Origin: Isoetes taiwanensis
Taxonomy: Eukaryota > Streptophyta > Lycopodiopsida > Isoetales > Isoetaceae
Reading direction: 5' to 3'
Assembly (NCBI GenBank): GCA_021234155.1
Contig: JAJEKV010000083.1
Span: 1,763,932-1,827,931, forward strand
Length of the DNA: 64,000 nt
The notes under the pieces are model-generated. The model was not told the origin of the DNA. It did no database searches and worked only from the letters and a program-made list of their open reading frames with translations. Positions 11,181 to 22,029 of this stretch are shown here, piece by piece; position 1 is the stretch's first letter, and the number at the start of each line of letters is the position of its first letter. Position numbers and translations under genes: made by a program.

Positions 11181-13639
11181 TAAAGCGATAGGATAGAGAA
11201 GAAGAAGAAATCTAGCTCAAGAGAGCGCCGATGATAGAACAATGAAGAGGGCTGAATAAATAGGAGGAGTGGCAAGGGGCGTCCCCCATCCAAGGAATAA
11301 TGGGTTCTATTGATGTACGCCAATAGAGAGCAGGTGGCATTCCTTTTTCCTTTCCTTTTCCATCCCTTCAATTTTTTTTTCCCTGCGAGCTCTACCTAAC
11401 CCTTTCCCAAGCCTGCCTTACAGCTAGTTTTTCCCTAAGCCAAGGTGCACACTTTCTTTGCCAATTCTAGCTATGCCCGTGCCACCCCCGCGTCACTTGA
11501 AATCATTTTGAGCGTCCGATTCTCTAATTTCAATCCTAGGGCGGGGAAATTAGAAACCCAAGTAATTTTCTGCGCCCTCCTCACTCATCATTCCTCGGTC
11601 GGTAAAGGTTGGGTTGCTCTTCCAGCGGATTCTGGCACAAAGCTCCATGATTTTCTTTCTTTCCACGGTTTCGGTTTTTTCTAATCGCAAGCATCGTCTT
11701 TAGGATCGACTCCGCGGCGTAAAATTTGTTCGCGGCGGTTGCCTTAAGGAACATCCTTGGCGTGCCAAAGATGGGTATCTGGGTTCTTCTTCTTTCTTCT
11801 TTGCCTTGAATGATAGAAGCACAAGATAATAAGATCGGCCGGTATTGCAGCTGATTTTCCCAGTTAACTCAAAGTTTCATGTCATTTTAAATTTTAAGAT
11901 CCCATAATTTAGTAGCAAAGGCATGCTAAAATATTCTTCCTTCTTATATCTTTTTGAGTCTTTTTGCCTAGTTTCATGATAGAAGCCGAGAACAAATTTC
12001 TTCTTATTTGTCTTTATTTTTTTTCTATTCTAATGCAACATAGGATTGCCATTGTTTTGGGTTTTACGTAATCAATAGCATACGATGGCGGTGACACACT
12101 TATGAAATTAGAGTTCAATAGGCGCATTTAACATGTGAGATGAGGTATATTGTTATTACAAATAATTTGTGCTATTCAAGGACAAGTTTCTAGACCAAAT
12201 TATATTGCGAGGAGAAGGATGCTTACGGATAAATGATCTTGGATGTAATAATCCAAGTTGATATCAAAATTCTTCAAATTTTGCTTTAACTAGGCCCCTA
12301 ATTCATATGTCAGCTAATTGTTGGTCTGTCTACCAAGGCCGATAGTGTATAGGCAGGTCATATTATGGTCAGAAGGTTATCTGGATAGAATAACGTTTTA
12401 CCTGTGTATGCCTCATGAGGTATAAAGTCTATAACAACATGTTTGAGAGATGGATTTTATGGTCTTGTATTTGTATTAATGGCCTCAGCTCAGAACTAAA
12501 GGCACATGACATGTTGTAAGCATACACCTGGCAAACTCATAGAGACGTCAGAGCCACTCCACTTTCGATACGACAAACCCTACAAGCAATCGTTTGGAAT
12601 CTTGCATCGACCGCCATAGCCAATGCTTCCCACACAATGAAGGTTTCTTCATTTGAATGCAATGGCTATGATCGATTAATGCATTTCTTCATCCACTTCT
12701 TAGATTCTGCTTTTTTTCTTCCTTGGGTTTTGTCGTATCGAAATCCATCATCAATCTTCTAGCAATACATTGCCATCCGGCCATCCAACTAGCTTTATAG
12801 GTCCCCAATTTGCTAAGAGCGGCCGCTTTTGATGCACAATCGGATTACGGGAAGGCAATGTCTGATGGGTATGTCTCTTCAAAATCCCATCGTGGAGTCA
12901 ATTTTTTTTGTCGGGGCTAGAGCATGCACAACAGCGGGATTTTAGGTTTAGTCTTTGTCCTCCCAATTCGACTTGTTAAGCCAATACTTGCAATGGTTTG
13001 CGGGATATCTTGATGGTGGTGGGCACATTCTTCACATGATTTGTGATCTTATAATAGCAACAAAAATGCTATGTTAGCGGTGGTCTAAGATGATCTGAGA
13101 TGAAGAAATCCGAAGAGAATGAGCGAATTGATCTTATACTAAAGCATGAAACCATATCCAGTCTAATAGTTCATAAAGGGAACAACTTTTACGCATGAAA
13201 CCATATCAGTACATTTCAGCTGAAATTTGTTGTGATGGAGAGCCCTCTCAGCGATCTTTGAGTAGGTATGTGATTTGCCATTGATTGTGGCTTATATCTT
13301 TGTCAAAATCACAGATTTCCGGACTGCACATCCGGCCCCCAGAAACCCTAAAGTGCTCGCGGTCCTGGTAGCACGTTTCTCATCATATCTGGAGATCTAG
13401 AGCTCCGTTTCAGCTGAAATTTATTGCGTTGGAAAGCCCTCTCATAGACCTTTCATGTCTTTTGGCTTGAATCATTTTTCCAAAGCAAAATTCTAGATTT
13501 CCGGGCTGCAAATAAAATGCATATCTGGAGCTTGGGGGAGCTTAGGGGAGCTTTAGTTTCAGAATCAGGAACTTCACAGTAGACTTGGTCTCAGGTTAAG
13601 ACTTGCAGTAGTGAGACTCTAAATGACCCAGGACGGACT
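11181..13639. other. Gene-free interval with short duplicated blocks
   Basis: No recognisable gene. Around 13,140-13,460 two short duplications occur. GCATGAAACCATATC appears near 13,145 and 13,193. A block beginning TTTCAGCTGAAATTT, followed by GAGAGCCCTCTCA or GAAAGCCCTCTCA, appears near 13,216 and 13,410. This may be part of an old LTR or non-autonomous element. Confidence 0.45.
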
Positions 13640-13654
13640 CTCAGGCAGCAGACA

Positions 13655-14620
13655 ATGGAAGAAAAACTGCATGCACTAAAGAAGCGAGCACGAAACGGTG
13701 AGGGCTCCTCTTCCTCAGAGCATGTCATGCAGTTCGAGAATATACGAGTCTTGGAGGCAAAGTTGGCGACAATCTGAGGATAGGTGGGCAAATATGGAGG
13801 CACAAAGAGACAACCCGATAGCATTAGCCATCCTCAAAAAGCGGTTGGTGAAGGAGAAACGGATCTCCACATTAGAAGAAGCGGTCGCGACCCTTGAATG
13901 ACCCTTTGGCTGTACGACTTGACTTGATCAAGCGCGGGATATTGTCGCTCGGTTAAAGTGAATTCATGGCGACATCTCAAACGAATGAAGGGTTACCCGG
14001 TAGTTGATAGGATCCATCGGTGGGTGGCGGATGAATATATCTAGCTACTTGAGAAGGCACGAGGCAAAGTGGAGCAGTTACGGGTTAGCTCGCAGCAAAG
14101 GCATCTTACTGCGAGACCATGAAACTAGAATGCATCGGATCTGGCGAGGTTGGACACCCTAGAAAGAACAACGAGAAGAAGGGCGAGGGAAGCGGCACCC
14201 GAGCTCACCGGCCCTAGAAAAAGGATGCGAGTTTCAGAAGAGATGTATGATCTCATTTCCGGAAAGAAGCGAGCAGTCTACTGCCGGGCGGCATCAACGG
14301 TCGCTAATCTTTGGAGAGGCGAGGTGTGAAGAATCAAGCGGAGTCCTTATGGCGAGGCGGGGATCGCCAATCCGGCCGGTGAACCTCATTGTCGGGGCTT
14401 GCACGAAAAGCATGGGAAGATCTGCCCGGCTAAGCTTAATGCCACGGTCTTGGACCGAACTACAGCTACGGTATTTGGGGTGAAAACCGGCCCGAGTCGG
14501 GGGCCAAACATGAGACCCGGTACGGTCAAATTCCGCGATGTTGGACCCGGGCATGAAGACTCTATTGCTGCAGCTAGTTGGTTGAAGGGACATCAATATA
14601 CTTGGACATAGATCTTACTC
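13655..14620 (+). pseudogene. LINE ORF1-like coiled-coil protein relic
   Basis: Starts MEEKLHALKKRARNGEGSSS and continues in shifting frames through charged helical segments such as QFENIRVLEAKLAT and AILKKRLVKEKRISTLEEAV, then a basic Arg-rich part and GPRKRMRVSEEMYDLISGKK. ORF1 proteins of plant LINEs are nucleic-acid-binding coiled-coil proteins that package element RNA. The position just upstream of the endonuclease supports that role. I see no zinc knuckle. The exact stop is uncertain because several frames are needed. Confidence 0.5.
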
Positions 14621-14899
14621 GGTGCAACAAAAGGAGAGCGAAGGAGTTCACAAAAATCGGAACAAGTCCCATGGCGGGGGATCCGAGGCTTGGTTAATGG
14701 CAAGATGAAGGTGTTTGTACCTTCAGCGGTCCCGGTAGTAGAGGCAGCGGCGATGGGGCGAGGACATCTAGACCTTTCACCTCCGAGGCGACAAACCGGA
14801 TGCAACAGCCGGGACCCGGTGCTCGAGCACCACAGAGCGGCCCACGCAACCTCCTCGGGGCCGGTGCGGGGACAACGCATACGGAGGCGACATAGGAAC

Positions 14900-15577
14900 C
14901 GGTATCTCAGGCTTGTATCATGGGGCTGTAAAGGGATTCCCACGGAAGAAGGGCATCGGCCTTGTTGGCATCGCTATAGGTATGGACATCATCTTCTTGC
15001 AAGAGACATGGGAATATTGTGGGCATCAAGCTGCGGACATCCCGGGATACGGTGCTTCTCTTCGCTAATGCGGCGCCATGGAAGCGAGGATATGGAGGGT
15101 GGCATGCTACTTCAAAGATGCTATAGCGACCACGGTCTCGCTCCACAAAGGCCCGATAGACTTAACCGCTACGTGGGTGAGAATCTTTGGAGCCTCAACA
15201 TCGTCCATTGTTTATTGCATCTGTTATATACCCCATGCAGCCTCTAAGTTCTATCAGGTCCAGGAGGCAGACACGGATGTACAAATGCCTTATAGAGATC
15301 TGTATGATGACATCGAGCAATATCGCCAGCAAGGGCATGTGCTCTTGTTAGGAGATTTCAATGCCCGCCTTTACCGCGGTTTGTGGTCGGTTACCTTCGA
15401 GGGAAAGGCCGATTCGACCCACTCGGCAAGCTTGGTTGCACCCCAACATGCGGGCAGGTCTCAAGATCTGATCCACCAAAGCCTTTGGAAGGGAGTTGGT
15501 TTAACTCTGTCAGGTCTTTGACATGGTAGTGTGCAATGGTATGATCAGATGGCCGCAATCAGGGGGTTTTACTTGCA
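14900..15577 (+). pseudogene. LINE endonuclease (APE-type), 5' part
   Basis: Exonuclease-endonuclease-phosphatase fold fragments in two to three frames: VSWGCKGI (degraded from the usual SWN-KG start), MDIIFLQETWE with the catalytic-site Glu, YFKDAIATTVSLHKG, YCICYIPHAASKFY and LLLGDFNAR, the conserved GDFN motif. The last recognisable residues are VVCNGMIRWPQSGGFTC, just before Copia sequence begins. The enzyme would nick target DNA for target-primed reverse transcription. Frameshifts make it inactive. Confidence 0.85.
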
Positions 15578-16157
15578 AGGCTTTAGTTGCAATCAATATG
15601 GTCATATTAAAATTATATTAAAGGATATAAGTTGTTATAATTGTGGAGGAAGAGGGCACTATGCTTCAAACAGCTCAACTCTAAAAGATAACTCCAGAGG
15701 CAGAGGTAAAGGAGGAAGAGGAAACACAAACTTTTAAGGTAGGGGAAGAGGAAGGGACAGAATCCTTGACTTAGAAACTCACATAGCAGAGGAAATACCA
15801 TTGGAAGAAGAAACTGCAGAAGAGAAAGAAGAGATAAACACTTCAATCCTTGCATAATGTGAAAATAGATCTAATAATGATGATCTTTTAATTCTAGATA
15901 GTGGAGCTGAGAAAATCATTGCATGCTCAACCAAAATCTTAAAAGAGTGCAAAGGAAATCGAGGAGGACATATTCAAGTGGGAAATGGAGATTTGCGAGG
16001 AGGATTGAAGATCTTGAGGAGTATTATCATTGTTTGATTTAAATGGAAGAAGTGTAAACCTATAGAATGTACTTTGTATTTCTAGCCTAGTCAGAAATTT
16101 GATATCCATTGCTCAGTTGGTTGACATGGGCTTTAAAGTTGTATTTGAGCTCCAGTG
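15578..16157 (+). mobile_element. Copia gag-protease fragment inserted in the LINE
   Basis: Contains a Gag zinc knuckle, CYNCGGRGHYASNS, with the fourth ligand changed to Ser, then an R/G-rich tail. It continues with LILDSGAEKIIACST, the aspartic protease DSGA active site of Ty1/copia elements, and a later NLISIAQLVDMGFKVVFE-like end. No LTR, primer-binding site or polypurine tract flanks it, and both ends are internal to a Copia polyprotein. It replaces a piece of the LINE endonuclease between CNGMIRWPQSGG and ELSIGT. That suggests filler DNA from break repair or template switching, not ordinary integration. Confidence 0.85.
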
Positions 16158-16350
16158 GTAAGACTTGACATGATCAGAGAGCTCTCAATTGGCACATGAA
16201 CAGGAGATGAGGAGGCTTTGTCGGACCACTATCCACGTTATGTCACTTTGGATTGGGAGCACTTCGGTGGTGCAATCCACGGGGGTAGAAACCATCGAGG
16301 GGTTGAGATACACCCCAGACTACCCAAAAGCAAGCGAGAATATGAGTGCG
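16158..16350 (+). pseudogene. LINE endonuclease, 3' part
   Basis: After the Copia fragment the LINE frame resumes with RLDMIRELSIGT, a stop, then LSDHYPRYVTLDWEHFG. SDH is the conserved C-terminal motif of APE-type endonucleases (the catalytic His). Further codons (HPRLPKSKREYECVLEA) resemble the linker to the reverse transcriptase. Confidence 0.75.
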
Positions 16351-16799
16351 TGTTGGAAGCGTGAACTACAAGGGATTGATGCCCTTTGCACGTTACATGA
16401 TAGGTCGGAGTGGCTTGTAAACGCCTTACTCACGGCAGCTAGTGAGGGATCGCCTTCGAATGGACCTTCTTCTTGGTTCCCTCGAATCCACGGTTTGGCC
16501 TTCCGAGTGCAAGGCTCTAAAGACCAAAGCTGCGCCCTCGTCTGATCCACAGTTGCGTGACGATTTGAGGACTATAGAGCATTCTTGAAATCAAAAGCAT
16601 CGCGTTACATTGCGGACCATCAAAAATGCGGCATGTGTTTGATTTGTTGATGACCAGGAGCGAAAAGCCTTACGGCGTAGGGTGTTGTACAAGAGGCATC
16701 AACCATCCAGCAATATTACCATAGACCCGGTGGATGCATTGCTTGGAGGAGTTGTATGATCCCCGGGGGGCAGTATAAGGTTCGAGATCAGGTAGGAGA

Positions 16800-17830
16800 A
16801 ATCTTTGTAGCTCACGGAGGAAGACATCCACGGGGTCTTAGACACCTAGGCTAATGGCAAAGCGAAAGGACTTGCGGGGGACTTCAAGCGAGTTATTGAA
16901 ATGGGGGCCAGCTTTGCTAGGGCCTCGGCCGGTGATCATTAACCAAGCCATAAGGGAGGGCCTCAGGGAGTGGATGGTTAGCAAGGTCACCCCAATTCAT
17001 AAGGCAATTAATAGGGATGATTCGTGAACTACCGCATGATCATGGTGAGCCCATTACTGCAAAGCTTTTTAGCGGTGTGGTGGAGAAGAAGTTAACTTTG
17101 CCCCTCCACTAATCGACCATATATTCACTCTCGAGAATCCTTATGGAAGCTACTACGCAATGCGCGGCGTGACTGTCTTCTTTGTTTTTATATTAGATTT
17201 CAAGGCGGCATATGATCTGGTCCCTCGGGGACTGTTGTGGCGGCATTTGCGGCGGCACCGCATGCCCCACCGGGACTTACAAAATGTCATCTATAAACTC
17301 TATGATGGGATATATCTTTGCATTGCGCATCGGATCGGCGAGTTGCTAGCACCATAGGGGTTAAACAGGGATGTCCGTTATCTCCAACGCTCTTTGGTGT
17401 CTACATTGACAAGTTGGAGACACGGATGCAAGAACATGGGGGCGGTGACCCACGACTACCGAGGCATACTGGTATAAGGCAATTGCTCTATGCGGGCGAT
17501 GTAGACTTGCTATCCCATACGGCCGGGGGTATCAAAGAAGCATTTGGGCGCTCTTAGTGGGTTACGTGACACAACAGAATGGCCGGTGAACACTGCTGAG
17601 AAAACTAAGCTCTGGCGGTCCTCTCCCTGTGAGATGATATCCCGGATCTCTATTACGAGGAGGACGAAGGTGGATGTTATAAGGACCTTCAAGTATCTAG
17701 GAATCGACTTTTGCGATAGCATGTTATGGGATGATTTGTGGGAAAGACGGTCGTCCAGCGGGATGGAAAGCCATGTATGCTATGCGAATAAGCCGCTACA
17801 GAATAGACCTATGTGGCCGGGCACGTAGAG
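16800..17830 (+). pseudogene. LINE reverse transcriptase
   Basis: Reverse transcriptase blocks appear in order: ILDFKAAYDLVPRGLLWRHL (catalytic Asp of block A), GVKQGCPLSPTLFG (block B), LLYAGDVDLLSH (block C, where the usual YADD reads YAGD) and FKYLGIDF (the C-terminal KYLG block). At least two frameshifts and several stops separate them. The first Asp of the catalytic pair in block C is replaced by Gly (GAC/GAT to GGC), which alone should abolish activity. Upstream of block A the sequence is heavily decayed. Confidence 0.9.
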
Positions 17831-18439
17831 CACACTGCTCAGAGCACGTTGAACCAAAGATTGTTGTATGGGGTAGAGGTCCGGGGTCCAAAGAATTAGT
17901 AAAGCTATAGAGGGTGCAAAACACCTTCTTAACATACAACCCTAGGGTATCAAGGACCACCGGTGCCTTATCGATTTTGCTATATGAGACCGGGTTCTCG
18001 CCCTCAACCTTCCGCTATTCTTTATCTTTTATATTGCCACAAGGTCACCAACATGGATGCACAACGTCTTCCCCGAGGGCTTTGTTATTGGCACAAGAGC
18101 CACAACGGTGAAGGGGGTATGGCGGGAACCGCCGTCGGGGTGGTTAATAGCGTGGTCTATAGACTACCGGCCAGTTGTGGCTATGCACGATGCCAGGGGC
18201 CGGTACCGCACACTGAATGGCGCTTTGCCACCACTCGTGGGATCACGACCCTTTCGTGCAAAGCCTAAAAATAGAGCACTACTACCACGCCAAGTCAATC
18301 CAACAACTGAACATGGCCCACACCCGGTGCTTGAAAGCGCATATATCTATGAAGAAGCGGAGAAGCGATTGCCTCCGTGAGGATGGGTCCCATCATCTCA
18401 GAAATTCAGAATTGAAACAGGTCGTTGGACTATAGATGG

Positions 18440-18740
18440 AGGGCAGAGAATCCCCCGGCATGAGAGAATATGCCAGTGTTGCCACATGCGGACAGTAGAG
18501 GATGAGCACCATGCTCGCAAAGTGTCCGCATATACGCATATCCGGAGCAACACATGCTGATCTTAGATGCTCGCGGCACCGCCGCATCAATTCTTTATTA
18601 TCGCCAATGGTTGCACGCCTAAGCATCCTACATTTTGCAAGTCTCTATCGTCAGAGAATCCCTTACAGGACAAGGGATCTGAGAGCCTACTACCAGGGTT
18701 TTTCCTCCCATGTGGGGGTTTTTTCATCCCAATAGTAGGA
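18440..18740 (+). pseudogene. LINE C-terminal Cys/His finger and tail
   Basis: One frame reads RICQCCHMRTVEDEHH and then KCPH after a small shift. This gives the C-x2-C-type ligands with downstream His and Cys typical of the finger after a LINE reverse transcriptase. It is followed by LSILHFASLYRQRIPYRTRD. Element identity fades after about 18,740. Confidence 0.65.
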
Positions 18741-18884
18741 CACATTGTATAGTAGCATTTGTCTTTTTAGTGTGGTTTTATCTGCTTTGTGTACTGCATG
18801 TACCATCTCATAGGTCAAGTTTGGCCTCCGCGGACGTTAAAATATACTTCCTTCCTTCCTTCCTTAATCTTTCATGTACTGCAG

Positions 18885-19191
18885 ACTTTCAATATCTTGC
18901 ATTATAATATTGGGAAAAAATACAACAGTCATTATGATGTCTTCAATCTTACAGAATATGGACCACAAAAGAACCAAAGGGTACATCTCTACACACTTTC
19001 CTTTGTTCTTGTTAGAGAAGATGATATAACAGTGCAAACAATAATTGCTCTGTGGTTTCTTCTAATTCTTAGTGCAGATTTAATATGTGCTTAATTTATT
19101 CTTACTCATTTAGTTCTCCTGACAGATGGCTTCCTTCCTGCTCTGTCTAACTGATGCTGAAGGAGGAGGAGAAATAATCTTTCCATTTGAG
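18885..19191 (+). pseudogene. Prolyl 4-hydroxylase fragment: two exons and their intron
   Basis: Exon 1 (18885-18980, 32 codons) follows an acceptor TACTGCAG. It encodes TFNILHYNIGKKYNSHYDVF, then NLTEYGPQKNQR, with the iron-binding His-x-Asp of the 2-oxoglutarate dioxygenase fold in SHYD. A 145-bp GT-AG intron follows (18981-19125). Exon 2 (19126-19191, 22 codons) encodes MASFLLCLTDAEGGGEIIFP then FE and ends at a GT donor. The spliced product matches the core of plant prolyl 4-hydroxylases, which hydroxylate proline in cell-wall proteins. Earlier and later exons are absent. A Helitron-type helicase relic begins about 100 bp downstream, so transposon capture is likely. Confidence 0.85.
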
Positions 19192-19289
19192 GTAGCTGAG
19201 CATCCAATTACATTCATTTTCCAGTTATAAACAGTTTCCAAGATTTCGCTATTAGTAAAATCATTTATGGTTAACAAGATGGCTCAGCA

Positions 19290-20594
19290 ACCATGGTGTT
19301 CATTTGCTTTTTCCCGACAAAAAACATGGAAGTCATTGTGTGTACAAACGAATGCCAATTTCCTAGACGTCATAGAAGTCCATATCAAAACATTGTAGAA
19401 ATGCCAAGTTGCCATGAATATCCCCATACAACACTTCATCAGCAACGGGAAAGCGGTGCTGGCCATCGCGACCACCAAAGTTACGGAGAGGAGCGACCAC
19501 TGCGCACTACCAATTCGCAATCCCAGGTAAACATGCAAATCCAAAACGCCAACCGTGCATCCCCAACTGCGCTAATGCACAACGCTCTCTCATTGTGCAG
19601 TAAAAAAGCAATGGCCAAATAAATCAGGCACATGGACGTAAGGCACCAACAGATCCAGGCATTTCAGGCCCTCATCATCGACGAGATGTCAATGCTCACG
19701 TTCGCCAACCTCAACATGATACTCAGGCAAATAGAAGCACCCAGCTCCCTCCCATATGCAAGCACAAAAAGAGGGATGCCGACAACGTCTGCAAGTTATG
19801 CACCCTCGCCAACAGCCCCCACTTTGTGCAAGCAAAGAAGTACCACCTGACGCAATCCATCAGGCACTCCTCCGACCCAGAGTAGTGACCTTCCTCAATG
19901 CCATAAGAGAGAGGCCGCCGACCCAGAGCGAGCTCGCACAAATGCTGGGACCCTACATCATCGACAGAGATGAAGCGCTCGGCAAGATCAACCGTAACAC
20001 CAAGGTGCTGTGCACCCACCAAGAGGATGTCCGACATTACAACGCGATGGCCATGATCAAGATGTTCCCCAGCGACCGTATCCACGAGATACGAGTACAT
20101 ACCAACGCAACACCAGAAGACAGGATGAGCAGCTGGACCGAAGACTGGACATTCCACTAGATACCTTACGTCGTCATGGGATGCAAAATCATAATCGTCA
20201 CCGACATCGATATACCGGGAGAAATAGTCAACAGAACGACAGGAACAGTCGCGTACGTAGAGATCGACGAGCAAATAAGAGACGTGAAAGGCATCACGGT
20301 GCATATCGACGACTCCCTCCACCACATGCACGTCAAGCGAACGCTGGTCGAGTACAGGCACCAAGGGCCCAAGACCATCTTCAAGAAAATGTTCCCGCTC
20401 GCTCTAGCGTATGCCATGACAGGGCACAAGACCCAAAGCTCAGAGAAGGCAACACAATCATGGTCGTAAGGAGGGCGTTCACGCATGGGCTACTGTATGT
20501 GATGCTCTTGGGAATAAAGGACGGGAAGCAATTGTCGATCGTGTCGCCGATCACAACGACAAAATTCCAGCCGAACAAAATGCTGCTAATGTAG
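19290..20594 (+). pseudogene. Helitron/Pif1-type helicase relic
   Basis: Segments in several frames match the C-terminal helicase of Helitron Rep-helicase proteins: NGKAVLAIATTKVTER (after the missing Walker A), ALIIDEMSML (Walker B, DEMS), FLNAIRERPPTQSELAQMLG, NTKVLCTHQEDVRHYNAMAM, and finally FPLALAYAMTGHKTQSS (the conserved YAxTxHKxQG box). No Rep HUH nuclease motif is seen upstream; the P4H exons sit there instead. Multiple stops make it non-functional. No hairpin plus CTAG end was found downstream. Confidence 0.85.
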
Positions 20595-20599
20595 CCGCT

Positions 20600-21120
20600 T
20601 CAAAGCCAGTTGTAATCCCCACTTTGCCGCACGAGGGGGAGCCATATATTTCCAACACGTCGCCACGCGGATTCTTCCTATCATGGACCCAATAAGGGAT
20701 GCACAATGTATATTAACACATTGCCACTTATTTTGACGTGATTGGGTTGTGGGCTTTGTGGAGTTTACATGATTTAACCATAAAACTTTGGCCTTTAAAT
20801 ATCACTCTTGTATACTTGGGAAGTGCATCGACTTATTGGACAACACTTGGAATATACTTGATATTCTTTTTTCATTTTGTATAGGGTAAAGCCTCTCTAG
20901 TGCAAACACTTTTTTTATTTACATCTTTAAACCTTCTATGTGTATTACTACCTCTAATGATCATTCCTTTCCTTCTTAGCCATTCACTGAGATATGTATC
21001 TTCTTTGGCATTCCTTTTCCTTATGTATATAATTCATGTTCGCTCATAATTTCATTTGGCATCATAACACACCAGTAATGGGAAGTTAACGTGCAATTCT
21101 TTAATGTCCATACGGTGTCC
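20600..21120. other. Gene-free interval
   Basis: AT-rich sequence after the helicase relic. No protein, repeat or Helitron end is recognisable here. Confidence 0.4.
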
Positions 21121-21123
21121 ATA

Positions 21124-21592
21124 TTATTTTTCAATGGAATTCAAGCCTTTGCAGACATACTGGCGACCCTGACCGGCTGCCTTTGAGGAACCCCGGCACT
21201 CTACTTGCAGCGACATCAGTAATCGGATCCATGGGCGGAGACATATCTTGTATGCTGCCTTCTTCTTCTCGTACCCAATACCTCGCTTCATCTTAAATGG
21301 CTCCTCGTTCATCTTGTACTCCGTGGCCCTCTTCTTGGGTGGTTTGGGCTGAACTAGATATGGTGGCCGAGTGTAGGCTCCATCTATTCTTCGGCTTCCT
21401 CCTCCTCTTCTTTTTCAGCCTTTTGCTCCCCCTCTTGTTAGTTCGATTCTTCCTCCTTGGACTCGTCCGGTTGTGGTTCTCTGATAACCACGCTCCCACT
21501 CCATCTATCTTCACGCCTCTTTGTTCGCTTCTTTCTTGCTTACATCTCTTCCTCTCTTGTGACCACTCTCTCCTTGCCCTTTCCTTTTGCAT
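21124..21592 (-). pseudogene. Lys/Arg-rich coding relic, unknown
   Basis: Read downward from 21592, the frame is strongly basic (KRLKKKRRRKPKNRW) and leads to TQEEGHGVQDERGAI. A shifted frame continues with MNEEPFKMKRGIGYEKKKAA and YKICLRPWIRLLMSL. The overlap of two plausible frames suggests one protein with a frameshift. The basic stretch could be a nuclear or nucleic-acid-binding region. Family unknown. Confidence 0.3.
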
Positions 21593-21673
21593 TTCTTGCC
21601 CCTCTTGCTGCTCTTTCTGCTGCTGGGGTAACCCAACTGCCTAGCCTTCTTCCCAACCGTGCAGTTCTGCTAG

Positions 21674-22022
21674 TTTTTTTTTTTTTTTTTTTTTTTAGTA
21701 GGGTTGCCTAGGTTATTGAATCATAGGCCCTTTTAAAGTCTAATTTGAGCGGCATACAGTTTTGTTTGGAGAGCTTGTTCCAATGGATTGCTTCACTGGC
21801 AGCAATATAATTGTCAAGAATGAACCTACCAGATAGGAAACCTGATTGACAGCTACTGACTGAATTGTGGAGGTACATGAGAACACGAATGGCCAGAATC
21901 TTTGCTAGGATTTTGTAAGTTGGCCAGAGATATAGGCCTCCAGTATTGGTCAGAGATATAGGCTCTGTATTGGCTGTGGAAGGAGTCCGGCTTTTAGTTT
22001 TCATCCTATTTGGTTTTCTCAT
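21674..22022 (-). mobile_element. LINE reverse transcriptase fragment ending in poly(A)
   Basis: The minus strand encodes an L1-type reverse transcriptase N-terminal region: PISLTNTGGLYLWPTYKILA, then CQSGFLSGRFILDNYIAASE and LKLDFKRAYDSIT (block A Asp). Within a few codons it runs into a poly(A) run (23 T at 21674-21696 on the plus strand). The rest of the reverse transcriptase is missing. A small internal duplication (CAGAGATATAGGC, twice near 21,930-21,970) adds a second TNTGG-like block. Confidence 0.85.
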
Positions 22023-22029
22023 CCCTAAA

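Larger units (their letters stand above)
13640..18740 (+). mobile_element. Decayed LINE with a Copia fragment inside
   Basis: The order of parts is that of a non-LTR retrotransposon: coiled-coil ORF1-like region (from 13,655), APE-type endonuclease (about 14,900-16,350), reverse transcriptase (about 16,800-17,830) and a Cys/His finger near 18,490. All are on the plus strand and all are broken by stops and frameshifts. The endonuclease is interrupted at about 15,578-16,157 by Copia sequence. No clear poly(A) tail or target duplication was found, so the ends are approximate. Confidence 0.85.
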
